In this document: positions 18,039-26,357 of the stretch, in pieces
How positions within the stretch are numbered: the stretch's first letter is position 1
Layout: each line of letters starts with the position of its first letter
From: Pseudomonadales bacterium
Lineage (GTDB): Bacteria > Pseudomonadota > Gammaproteobacteria > Pseudomonadales > Azotimanducaceae
Reading direction: 5' to 3'
NCBI GenBank assembly: GCA_012103505.1
Contig: WLWP01000001.1
Coordinates: 2,542,001 to 2,606,000 of the forward strand
Length of the DNA stretch: 64,000 nucleotides
Notes under the pieces: generated by a model
Told to the model about the DNA's origin: nothing
Databases searched by the model: none
Seen by the model: the letters and a program-made list of their open reading frames with translations, nothing else
Translations under genes and position numbers: made by a program

Positions 18039-19259
18039 ATGACATTCAACCTAAAACCCCAGACTCCGGCGGGCGAAAAGTTCCTCTCCGCTAGCCAAAA
18101 ACTAATCCCTCAGTTACGCAAGCTTGCAGACGATGCGGATCGCAGTGCAACCATGCCGGAGGAAAGCTTTCGCGCACTACAGAGCTCTGGCATAGCCGCA
18201 GCATTTGTACCTGAAGACCTCGGTGGTTGGGGACTCAGGTCCATCTATGATTGGATGCTCGGCATTCGGGCTCTCGCTCATGGTGACGGTTCAGTCGCGA
18301 TCGCAATTAATATGCATCTGGCTGTATCGCGCGGTATGGCCACCGCCTTCCATCAATCTGGTGGTAAGCAAGATTCAGCTTCAGCGCGACCCCTGACCGC
18401 AATTGCCACGGGGGATATGCTCATTTGCGCAACCGCGACCGAAGCAGGAACGGACAATCTACATCCGCGAACCGAAGCGACACGCACTGATGACGGTTGG
18501 GAAATCAACGGCAAAAAGATGTTCGTCACTATGTCTCCTATCGCCACACACCTCGCGATGAATTTGCGTATGCGTGACGAAGAAGGTGACCACCTGGCAA
18601 CCACAATGATGCCCATCGACACCCCAGGACTCTTACCGCAGGGAGATTGGGATGCACTGGGCATGCGCGGCTCTGGCAGCCAGTCAGTGAAGTTCGACAA
18701 GGTTAAGGCGGGCGCCCATGCCGTCAGATCCATTGGACCTTGGGGTGAATGGAGCACAAATGTGCTGATCAACCGAACGCTCGGCAATCTGACGTTGGTC
18801 GCCGCCTTCCTAGGCATCGCCGAACACGCCCACGAAATCGTCCTCCAATCTGTCAAAACCCAAGAACGAAACAACACACCCGTACGATTGAATCCGGGCG
18901 TACAGCAAACCGTTGGCGAAATGGAGATCGAACTCACCCAGTGTCGTGGGGCATTAGCGCAAGCTGGGATCGGTGTCGACGACTGGCTAGCAAATGCCAT
19001 TCCAAACCCACCTTCGATTGAGTCCGCGCACGAACTGATGCAGTCCTACCAGGCTGCCAAATGGATAGTTAATCGTGGCGCAATCAGCATTGTCGATCGG
19101 GCACTTGATCTATCTGGAGGCGCAGGATTCATGAACAAACATCCACTCTCTCGCCTATACAGAGATGTCCGGGCAGGTCCGTTCATGCAACCTCACGCAG
19201 CCGTCGATATAAGGAGTTATGTTGGCCAGGTTGCTCTGGGCGAGTACCCAAATTCCTAA
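18039..19259 (+). CDS. Acyl-CoA dehydrogenase family flavoprotein (DszC-like group)
   Basis: A 406-residue ACAD-fold protein: helical N-domain (PEESFRALQSSGIAA), the flavin-binding middle (ATATEAGTD, then TTMMPIDTPGL, LGMRGSGSQSVKFD) and the C-terminal helical bundle. The C-terminus reads GGAGFMNKHPLSRLYRDVRAGPF and lacks the YEGT-type glutamate of true acyl-CoA dehydrogenases, so it may belong to the monooxygenase-like or uncharacterised branch. The ATG at 18039 is preferred over the upstream TTG. It is followed after seven bases by the PPOX gene, suggesting an operon in which a flavin or deazaflavin partner is linked. Substrate unknown. Confidence 0.85.
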   Translation: MTFNLKPQTPAGEKFLSASQKLIPQLRKLADDADRSATMPEESFRALQSSGIAAAFVPEDLGGWGLRSIYDWMLGIRALAHGDGSVAIAINMHLAVSRGMATAFHQSGGKQDSASARPLTAIATGDMLICATATEAGTDNLHPRTEATRTDDGWEINGKKMFVTMSPIATHLAMNLRMRDEEGDHLATTMMPIDTPGLLPQGDWDALGMRGSGSQSVKFDKVKAGAHAVRSIGPWGEWSTNVLINRTLGNLTLVAAFLGIAEHAHEIVLQSVKTQERNNTPVRLNPGVQQTVGEMEIELTQCRGALAQAGIGVDDWLANAIPNPPSIESAHELMQSYQAAKWIVNRGAISIVDRALDLSGGAGFMNKHPLSRLYRDVRAGPFMQPHAAVDIRSYVGQVALGEYPNS

Positions 19260-19266
19260 GGACATT

Positions 19267-19632
19267 ATGTTAGAAAACGCCAGATACATCAGCCTTCGCA
19301 CTTTTCGACGTTCCGGGGTCGCCGTCGATACCCCGGTTTGGGCCGCCCCACTGGAAGGTGCGTTCGTCGTCTTTAGTGCGGGGCAAGCCGGTAAAGTGAA
19401 ACGCTTACGCAATAGTGAGCAGGCACAAATCGCGCCATGCGATGCTCGTGGCAATCTACTCGGTGATTGGTCAGATGCGCGGGCAGAGTTATTTTCCGAC
19501 TCCGTCACAGTAGACAAAGCGCTCGCAGCACTACGACAAAAGTACGGCTGGCAGATGCTCCTTGCGGATTGGGGCGCAAAGCTCACCGGCAAATTCAATA
19601 AACGTACCTACATCCGCATCGAATCAACGTAG
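19267..19632 (+). CDS. PPOX-class F420/flavin-dependent oxidoreductase
   Basis: Small split-barrel protein (121 residues) of the pyridoxamine-phosphate-oxidase-like fold, in the Rv1155/F420-type branch judged by RYISLRTFRRSGVAVDTPVW at the N-terminus and QAQIAPCDARGNLLG in the middle. Such proteins bind FMN or F420 and reduce small substrates or act as cofactor-binding partners. The frame opens at 19219 inside the upstream gene, but AAGGA seven bases before the ATG at 19267 defines the start. It is co-directional with and directly behind the ACAD-like gene. F420 use is inference; no F420 synthesis gene is visible here. Confidence 0.8.
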   Translation: MLENARYISLRTFRRSGVAVDTPVWAAPLEGAFVVFSAGQAGKVKRLRNSEQAQIAPCDARGNLLGDWSDARAELFSDSVTVDKALAALRQKYGWQMLLADWGAKLTGKFNKRTYIRIEST

Positions 19633-19648
19633 TAGATATTGAGCTAAC

Positions 19649-20494
19649 TCAAGGCTTGGGGTGGGCATACATCCATTCAACAATCTGTCGATTAAAGTCG
19701 TCTTGAAACGGCGGGACGTGGCGTCCACCTTCGATAGTCCAAAGCTCAACACGACCATCAGCCCATGAGCGCACGTTGGTTTCATCACCTTCGAGTTGCT
19801 TATCCAGGTCACGTCGGCTCGTTTGTTCGTCTGGCGTTGCATCAGCAAAGGCGTAGTAAGCCCAGTGTCTTAAACCCGCGACAGCGCCCGGGTACGGCAC
19901 CCCGAAGATGTGACCCCCTGCATAAAAGTTAACCTGATCTGCATTTCCGTGAATGTGCAAGATATTCACTGGGGAGATCGGCTTAGGCTTGACCAAGGCC
20001 GTGGGCGCCGCGCCGTTGAGGGCGACTATGGCTGCAACAGTTTCGGGATAGTCATGCGCCATTCTATGCACCATAAACCCACCGTTGGAATGTCCGGACA
20101 TAAAGATCCGCTTTGGGTCTACCTCATACCTATGCTGCAAGGCTTCTATTAGAGTTTTGAGATATGCCGCATCGTTGACAGTCGAGCCCTGGAAGTTGCA
20201 GCAATTCTCTCCTGTATTCCAAAAGCGGTTCTTATCACCACCTTTCTCGACCGTGCCATCGGGTGCAACAAAGATAAAGCCAAATTCGTCAGCCAAAGCG
20301 CCGAGTTTGAAATACGATTCTTGTTGCGCGCCACTCGATGTGTAGCCATGAATGAGTACTATCAATGGCACCGGCTGGCTACCATCGTAGCCAGTGGGAA
20401 CGACGACGGGTATCTCGCCCCTGCCAATATCGATCGTTTCAGCCTGAACACCTAGACATAGAACCAACCCAAATATAAAACCCAATCTTCGCAT
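19649..20494 (-). CDS. Secreted PHB depolymerase/feruloyl-esterase-like alpha/beta hydrolase
   Basis: LpqC/esterase D-type polyester or feruloyl esterase family. The product has 281 residues with a signal peptide (MRRLGFIFGLVLCLGVQA), the oxyanion segment LIVLIHGYTSSG, the nucleophile elbow GHSNGG, an acid in ILHIHGNADQV and the catalytic histidine near the end in IEGGRHVPP. GENCCNF, a vicinal cysteine pair, is common in this family. GAGGGGAGCGAG provides a strong ribosome site. It is convergent with the PPOX gene (16-bp gap) and divergent from the pseudopilin. Likely acts outside the cytoplasm; the actual ester substrate is unknown. Confidence 0.88.
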   Translation of the reverse strand: MRRLGFIFGLVLCLGVQAETIDIGRGEIPVVVPTGYDGSQPVPLIVLIHGYTSSGAQQESYFKLGALADEFGFIFVAPDGTVEKGGDKNRFWNTGENCCNFQGSTVNDAAYLKTLIEALQHRYEVDPKRIFMSGHSNGGFMVHRMAHDYPETVAAIVALNGAAPTALVKPKPISPVNILHIHGNADQVNFYAGGHIFGVPYPGAVAGLRHWAYYAFADATPDEQTSRRDLDKQLEGDETNVRSWADGRVELWTIEGGRHVPPFQDDFNRQIVEWMYAHPKP

Positions 20495-20510
20495 CTCGCT
20501 CCCCTCTTAG

Positions 20511-20542
20511 TATCTGGAACACACGTTATCTGGAACACCTAA
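20511..20542. repeat. 16-bp tandem duplication upstream of esterase gene
   Basis: TATCTGGAACAC occurs twice, 16 bp apart, in the 122-bp gap between the divergent esterase and pseudopilin genes. The first 12 bases of each unit are identical and the last four differ. It lies just upstream of the esterase ribosome site, so it could contribute to regulation, but nothing else supports that. Confidence 0.7.
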
Positions 20543-20616
20543 TCACGCGCTAACCGATTAGACACCTACCCAATCCACAAACATGCAGACCTAATTATCT
20601 TGGCTAGACTAATAGC

Positions 20617-21108
20617 ATGGATAACCGTGGCTTCACAATCGTCGAACTCGTGGTCGTGATTCTGCTCTTAGGCATTATCGCAACTGTGGCTCTCCCACGT
20701 TTCATAGACGCAACGGACGAGGCGCGTCTGAGCGTAGCTCAGCACACAACAGGTGCCTTTGTTGAGGCGCTCAATAATGTGCGCTCTGAGTGGTTTGCCA
20801 AAGGTAAACCCACAAACTTAACCGTGGACGCAAAAAACCTCACTTTCGTTAACGACTGGCCACACCCGACCACGTTGACCACCGCAAATTGCATGGACCT
20901 TTGGGACACTGCCTTTCGCGCTGGTGAACCGATACAGCCCTACGTGGCGAACCAACCGGCACCTGCCTGGTCAGCGATCGGTTTTACTAGCGCCTGCATC
21001 TACGTGTACCACGAAGGGCAAACTTATGGCGCGGCCAACCTGCTACCCTTCTTTCTATACCAACCTCGTAACGGCTCGATCTGGGTACAGCGTTACAACA
21101 TGAGCTGA
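20617..21108 (+). CDS. Orphan type IV pilin/pseudopilin-like protein
   Basis: A 163-residue prepilin with an unusually short leader, MDNRG|FTIVELVVVILLLGIIATVA, cleavage after Gly5 and Glu at +5. The mature region begins LPRFIDATDEARLSVAQHT, similar to MSHA and GspG/H-type pseudopilins, and the head has two cysteines (ANCMDLW and TSACIYVY) placed for a disulfide. It stands alone, about 17 kb from the pilin operon, and is convergent with the sulfatase gene. It may be an MSHA-type minor pilin or a type II secretion pseudopilin; the sequence does not decide. Confidence 0.8.
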   Translation: MDNRGFTIVELVVVILLLGIIATVALPRFIDATDEARLSVAQHTTGAFVEALNNVRSEWFAKGKPTNLTVDAKNLTFVNDWPHPTTLTTANCMDLWDTAFRAGEPIQPYVANQPAPAWSAIGFTSACIYVYHEGQTYGAANLLPFFLYQPRNGSIWVQRYNMS

Positions 21109-21117
21109 ACACTATTC

Positions 21118-22552
21118 TTAACGGGCGCGGTATTCGACTAATTGGCGTAGGAAAGGGGCCCACGCAAGACTTGTTCCGTTCTCCTTGATCGCTGAACTCA
21201 AGGCACGAACAACCTCGACATACTTATCTTCCTCGACAACGTTACGCGTCTCGTCAGGGTCGATCTCGAGGTCATAAAGGACCTTTGCGTGTAAATCACC
21301 CTGTTCACTACGCCACTCTGTGTACCTGTATTGAGCGGTCCGAACAGATTCTCCGTCGATCCACCGAGCGAAACTCATATCTTTGCCTGTCACTACCGCT
21401 AACTGATCAACCCCGTCTAGCTTTTCTACAGAAGGCAGACCAGCAGCGGCGACAAGAGTTGGGAAGATATCCAGTGTGTCCGCCAGCCCTTCGCGCACAG
21501 CGGGATTCTCCCCTGGGATCTGCAACAACATCGGGATGCGCAGTGTTACATCAAACAAGCTGTGCTTCGTCCAAAGCGTATGCTCGCCGAGATTCCAGCC
21601 ATGATCACTAACAAGCAAAACAACCGGTGCTTCCTCTAACGCCTGGACTGCCACCATAATTTTACCAACCAGAGCATCGATGTAGCTCACAGACGCGTAA
21701 TACGCATGCTTTAGCTCTTTCGCTTGTGAATCCGGCAGTAATCCTTGGGACGGAATACCGGCGTACTGACGTCGCAGCTCTCCAGAATTGTGCAGACCAA
21801 GGAATGGGAAGCCTGCAGAGTTCGCAAAGGTGCTCGCGAGTTCGAATTCTTCACGCTCATAGAGCGCCCAGTACTTTTCCGGCGCTGTAAAAGGCAAGTG
21901 CGGCTTCCGCAATCCAACAGCCAGGAAGTACGGTTGCTGACCTTGGCTCAATCTAACCAAGTTACGCACGGCTTCCGCAGCGACAGCTGCCATCAGGGTA
22001 GGCACTATCTTCTACAGACAATCTTTCCGTTGCTGGTCCGAGCTTGTCAGTAAGCGGCCTGATATAGGCTTTTTGTAAGTCTTCATGTCGTTCTACTCTC
22101 GGCACGGGACTATGCCAACGACCTTCAGGATTCCAAAGACCCGCGCTCCATGCCCCAAAGCTGTCATCAGAGACATCGAAGATCTTACCTACGCCACGCG
22201 TGACATAGCCGTTTTGGCGAAAGTAGTCTGGCAGACTCACGGCATCTGGTACGTCTTCATCCAATCGAGAGTTGAAGGTGAGGAAGCGTTGCGTGCTCGG
22301 TTTGAGACCACCGAGCATCGCCGCGCGTGAGGCTCCACAGACAGGTACCACCGCGAACGCTTGATTGAAGACGATGCTCGCCTCGGCCAGGGCATCGATA
22401 TTCGGTGTTTGCGCTAGCTTGTCTCCATAGACGCCAAGGGTCGGACGTAAGTCATCTACAATGATCAGCACAACGCTCTGGCCTGCGTGAGTGTTGGAGA
22501 TCGAAACCCCAAACAAAACACAGGCGAGCCACTTGATGCGAGCAATGCTCAT
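21118..22552 (-). pseudogene. Exported sulfatase (iduronate-2-sulfatase-like), frameshifted near 21985
   Basis: Together two frames encode one formylglycine sulfatase of about 478 residues. The first part (22552 to about 21985) has a signal peptide (WLACVLFGVSISNTHAG), the metal-binding VLIIVDDLRP and the active-site motif VCGASRAAML, where the cysteine would become formylglycine. It runs to SAYPDG and then derails. The second frame continues AVAAEAVRNLVRLS, with GLRKPHLPF and VLLVSDHGWNLGEH, both conserved metal or substrate sites, to 21118. The break is at GGC|A|GCTGTC, one base too many or two too few. The ATG at 22550-22552 lies five bases after the stop of the upstream LLM gene. Confidence 0.83.
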
Positions 22553-22557
22553 TGTCG

Positions 22558-23576
22558 CTAACCGAGAACAAGCTCCGCGAATGTGCGTAGCTGCGCAAGG
22601 TTCTGGGTTGAAACAAGTAAAGAAGTGACAGGCGACTCCTGCCAAGGTTGCGCCTGTCTTTTATACGCTCAACGGATCCGACTAATGAGATTTCGTCAGC
22701 CAATTCCGTTGGGACCGCAGCTGCCGCTTCATCTTTCTTTCCCGCCAGAAAAAGGTCTTGAATCTCTTCTGCGGCTTCCGCGAAACCCATCCGCTGAACC
22801 AACTCGTTATGAAAGTTACGTGACTTGGCACCCATGCCGCCGATATACAGCGCCAAGTTTCGCTTAAGTGGTTCGAGCGCTTTCTCAACATCGTCGTTGA
22901 TAATGACACTAACGCCACACATGATTTCAAAGCCTGGTTTGGCGTGCGCTATTTGATCCGCATAAACCTCTTGGCGGTAAGGGGAGTAGTACAGTGGTAA
23001 CCACCCGTCTGCAATTTCTGCAGTCATAGCAACATTCTTCGGTCCTTCCGCGCCAAGGAATATGGGTAGCTCGTCGCGGTATGGGTGAGTAATCGACTTC
23101 AGGGGTTTGCCCAGCCCCCAAGCGCCGTCACCTGTATAGGGCAGCGGATAATGCTCACCAGCACTAACAACGGGTTGGTCGCGACGCAACACCTGACGAA
23201 TGATGTCGACATATTCGCGGGTTCGTGACAGCGGCTTGCCAAAAGGCTGGCCATACCAACCCTCAACGACCTGGGGTCCCGATACGCCCAGACCCAGAAT
23301 CATTCGACCGCCGGACAAGTGATCTAACGTCAAGGCTGCCATGGCTGTCGCAGTCGGTGCGCGCGCCGACAGTTGAGCGATGCCCGTCCCTAGGCGTATC
23401 TTTTCTGTATGCGCGCCGATCCATGCAAGCGGCGTGAACACATCTGAACCCCAAGCTTCTGCAGTAAAAAGTGCATCGTAGCCAAGCTTCTCCGCCTCTT
23501 GAGCAATTTCTACCATCTGTGGATTGGGACCTGCACCCCAATAGCCAGTCTGTAACCCTAGCTGCAAATTAGTCAT
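22558..23576 (-). pseudogene. LLM-class flavin oxidoreductase, frameshifted near its 3' end (about 22655)
   Basis: Luciferase-like TIM-barrel oxidoreductase, paralogous to the gene at 23878-24873; shared stretches include SGPQVVEGWYGQP, LGAEGPKNVA and AAEEIQ(D/N)LF. The open frame reads correctly from the ATG at 23576 to VERIKDR and then changes into unrelated sequence. In the neighbouring frame the true end continues QPWQESPVTSLLVSTQNL and stops with TAG at 22558-22560, closely matching the paralogue's ending WEKSPVTSLLVSVQD. A single base is missing within AGGCGCAACC. The sulfatase gene follows after five bases. The only fault is this indel, so the gene may be intact in vivo. Confidence 0.85.
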
Positions 23577-23645
23577 TCCCCGCCACCTTCTCTATCTCGA
23601 TTGTTTCCCTTATCGTACCAACAAATACCATCACAGCGAGAAGCC

Positions 23646-23945
23646 ATGCCCGCGCAGAAGTTAGGCCCTGATGAGTTGAGCCGCATCCGTCAACCTGTGG
23701 AAGATGCTTGGACGCTGCTGCCGAAGGGATACACCGACCCCACGATCTTCGCTGTTGAAGACACACACACATTTGCTATTTGGTCCGCCAAGGACGTCCG
23801 AGCTTGCTCGAGAAATCCATCTGGCAGCTCAACCAACTTTGGAGTGATCGCCTTGGGCTTGAGTAAATTCGGGTTCGTTAAAGAAGCTCTTCCGCTAGAA
23901 AGCGAAGAGTCTCTACATCCTGTACAGAGACCAACAATGAAGTAA
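23646..23945 (+). pseudogene. Possible remnant of a Rieske oxygenase N-terminus
   Basis: In the 301-bp gap between the two LLM paralogues, the plus strand carries an ATG-started frame whose first 50 residues resemble the start of Rieske aromatic-ring oxygenase alpha subunits (RIRQPVEDAWTLLP, then GYTDPTIFAVEDTHTF). No CxH...CxxH iron-sulfur motif follows; the frame drifts and runs 68 bp into the end of the minus-strand LLM gene. A decayed or truncated gene is the simplest reading, but the resemblance is short and could be chance. Confidence 0.3.
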
Positions 23946-24873
23946 CCGGACTTTTTTCCCAATCCTGAAGCCGTTCTCGAATGCGGTCTTTCGATCCAGA
24001 TAGTGAAATTTCGTCGGCAAACTCATCAGGCACCGCCTCAAAAGCTCGCATGCGTTCCCCAGACATGAAGAGATTTTGAATTTCTTCAGCCGCATCCGCG
24101 AAACCCAGTCGCGCGATGTGATTCTTGTGCAGATTGTAGGATTTGGCACCCATACCACCGGCATAAAAGCCCACCTGCTGCTTGATTGGTGCGAGAGCGG
24201 CTTCGAGATCATCGTTCACACTAACCGTTATCGTGGCGGCTATTTCAAACGAGGCATCTGCTTTAGAGAGCGGCACCTCATAAACTTCCATCCGGTAAGG
24301 TGAGATGAACATCGGTACCCACCCCTGACAAAGCTCCGCACCGAGCGCGACATTCTTCGGTCCTTCCGCGCCGAGATAAATTGGAATCTCTCGACGGTAG
24401 GGGTGCGTTATCAAACGCAAGGGTTTGCCAAGCCCAGTCCCGCCATCAAGTGGTAGCTGAAAGTACTCACCCTCAAAATCAACGGGACCTTCCCGTGCAA
24501 TCATCTTTCGAAACAGAGAGATCCACTCTCGCGTTCGCGCAAGCGGTTTGCCATACGGCTGACCGTACCAACCCTCAACAACCTGAGGGCCCGAGACGCC
24601 AATCCCCAGTATGAGACGGCCCTCAGAAAAGAGGTCCAATGTCGTCGCTGTCATCGCCGCGTTCGCCGGTGTACGGGCAGAGAGCTGCATGATGGAAGTG
24701 CCTAGTTTCAAACGCGTAGTCTGCGACCCAATCCAGGTCAGCGGTGTGAAACAGTCCGATCCATAGATCTCACCAAACCAAACCGAATCGTAACCGAGAC
24801 GCTCTGCTTCTAACGCAAGCTCTACCTGTTTTTTCGGATCAGAAACAACGCCAAGCATCAACCCTAGCTTCAT
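23878..24873 (-). CDS. LLM-class flavin/F420-dependent oxidoreductase
   Basis: A 331-residue luciferase-like monooxygenase family TIM barrel. Typical segments are AERLGYDSVWFGEIYG at the N-terminus, TRLKLGTSIMQLSARTP, ILGIGVSGPQVVEGWYGQP and IPIYLGAEGPKNV. It is an evident tandem paralogue of the gene at 22558-23576. The frame opens at 24999 but a strong GAGGGGAGAG precedes the ATG at 24871-24873, which also starts the first beta strand (MKLGLMLG). It lies 11 bases downstream of the transporter gene on the same strand, so the two are likely co-transcribed. Cofactor (FMN or F420) and substrate are unknown. Confidence 0.9.
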   Translation of the reverse strand: MKLGLMLGVVSDPKKQVELALEAERLGYDSVWFGEIYGSDCFTPLTWIGSQTTRLKLGTSIMQLSARTPANAAMTATTLDLFSEGRLILGIGVSGPQVVEGWYGQPYGKPLARTREWISLFRKMIAREGPVDFEGEYFQLPLDGGTGLGKPLRLITHPYRREIPIYLGAEGPKNVALGAELCQGWVPMFISPYRMEVYEVPLSKADASFEIAATITVSVNDDLEAALAPIKQQVGFYAGGMGAKSYNLHKNHIARLGFADAAEEIQNLFMSGERMRAFEAVPDEFADEISLSGSKDRIRERLQDWEKSPVTSLLVSVQDVETLRFLAEELL

Positions 24874-24884
24874 GACTCTCCCCT

Positions 24885-26294
24885 CTATCGTTTCAGCGCA
24901 GCCAGCGTTTCGGCGTGGCCCGCTCTGGTGATGTTGTAGAAACGTATCGCTAGTATGGATGCAAGCGATAGAACGATGACACCCGGCCCCGTAAACCAAC
25001 CAAAACGAGCGAGCGCTTCTGGCGCCACATCCGCTGGTGCTGTACCAGGCGTGATCCCTGACAGATCGATAATCACCCCAGCTACGATGGGTCCAATCCC
25101 GCCAACCGCCTTACCGGCAAATGATGCCGCAGCATAGTAAATGCCTTCTTGTCTCGTGCCGTGCAAACGTTCGTGTTCATCCGTCAAATCAGCCAAGAGC
25201 GATCCAATCATGGGAATGGCGACACCGAGTCCGATAGCCGATATACAACCACAAACAATATAGAGCGGCGCGACAATTGGATGCTCATTGTCCGGTAGGA
25301 CCCCTACAAGCCTCGCCATGATGACAGCACTCGTCCAGATGGCGTACCAAGCAGACCCAAAGATAAATAGCGTCCGTTTTTCTCTGACAATTTCACTCAA
25401 TGGCCGGCTAGCAAGGCTACCGAGCACAATACCTGTAATCGCCCCAGCAAAAAGCAGCGTGACTTGTGTAGCACTTAGCTCAAAAAAGTATGTAGCTAGA
25501 TAAAGGTGTAGGGCCTGTACCATGCCCTGATTCACACCAAAAATTACACTTGCGGCCACTAATGCGCCAAATGCGGGAATTCGAAAGGCGGTAACGACGT
25601 CTTGTAACGCAGCTAGAAGTAGTTGTGGCCGGGCGACGTTACTGGGACCTGGCAGCCTTTCGATCTGATCGTGGGTGCCAGCCCCGGCTAGCCATACACC
25701 GATGAGCATCAGAGGCACACAGGCAAGCGCAAACGGTGGGTATGCGGCTGGATTTAACTGTCCATTGTCATACTCAGAAGTTGCGGCGAAGAAGATCAAG
25801 TTACCACCGATCAATACAGCAAACATGCCGAATAGCTGAAACACGTTACGCAGCGCAGCGAGCATCGTCCGTTCGTCATAGTCGTAAGTAAGCTCCGCGC
25901 CCATAGATAAAAATGGCACGTGATAGAAGGTCATCGTCGTCCGCGTGAGCACAGCAAATATCGTCAGCCAGATGAATAGACCGGTCTCTGACAGTCCATC
26001 GGGTGGCACAAATAAGCCGAAAAAACATAAAGAAAACGGCAACGCCGCAGCATATATGTAGGGGTGGCGGCGTCCCCATCGTGTCCGTGTAAAGTCAGAC
26101 AAAGAACCGACAAGTGGATCACTCACCGCGTCGAATAACAGGGCAACAAAAAGCGCCATGCCCGCCAACGTCCCTGACAGACCTAATACTTGGTTGTAGT
26201 AGAACAGTAAAAAGAAGCCAAACGCAGCGGTCTTCACACCTTCCGGAAGTTGACCTAGCCCATACATTAGCCGAATTCGCCAAGAGAGCTTCAT
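24885..26294 (-). CDS. GPH-family (glycoside-pentoside-hexuronide:cation symporter-like) transporter
   Basis: Twelve-helix MFS-type permease of 469 residues. The first loop holds FDAVSDPLVGSLSDFTRTRWGRR, of which DPLVGSLSD and RWGRRHPYI are the GPH signature (MelB/YihO-like). The ATG at 26292-26294 is preferred to the GTG at 26306. It leads a minus-strand run with two LLM oxidoreductases and a sulfatase, so it probably imports a substrate for those enzymes, possibly a sulfated or polar compound. That is inference from context only. Confidence 0.85.
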   Translation of the reverse strand: MKLSWRIRLMYGLGQLPEGVKTAAFGFFLLFYYNQVLGLSGTLAGMALFVALLFDAVSDPLVGSLSDFTRTRWGRRHPYIYAAALPFSLCFFGLFVPPDGLSETGLFIWLTIFAVLTRTTMTFYHVPFLSMGAELTYDYDERTMLAALRNVFQLFGMFAVLIGGNLIFFAATSEYDNGQLNPAAYPPFALACVPLMLIGVWLAGAGTHDQIERLPGPSNVARPQLLLAALQDVVTAFRIPAFGALVAASVIFGVNQGMVQALHLYLATYFFELSATQVTLLFAGAITGIVLGSLASRPLSEIVREKRTLFIFGSAWYAIWTSAVIMARLVGVLPDNEHPIVAPLYIVCGCISAIGLGVAIPMIGSLLADLTDEHERLHGTRQEGIYYAAASFAGKAVGGIGPIVAGVIIDLSGITPGTAPADVAPEALARFGWFTGPGVIVLSLASILAIRFYNITRAGHAETLAALKR

Positions 26295-26310
26295 CGGCTT
26301 TTCCACGCGT

Positions 26311-26334
26311 CTTTAGCCATACCTTTAGTCATAC
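26311..26334. repeat. 12-bp tandem duplication
   Basis: CTTTAG(C/T)CATAC occurs twice in immediate succession (11 of 12 identical) in the 63-bp gap between the FAD oxidoreductase stop and the transporter start. It lies just upstream of the transporter's ribosome site. Confidence 0.7.
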
Positions 26335-26357
26335 ATTGTTGCACGTCTCGCACGCCT

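Noticed and set aside
18353..19000. Minus-strand ORF of 215 codons inside the ACAD-like gene
   Set aside because: It is long but antisense to a well-conserved enzyme and its translation shows no family pattern.
23690..23962. Minus-strand ORF of 90 codons between the LLM paralogues
   Set aside because: It overlaps the intact LLM end and has no recognisable motif, although part of it (VELPDGFLEQARTSLADQ) looks protein-like; it may be remnant sequence.
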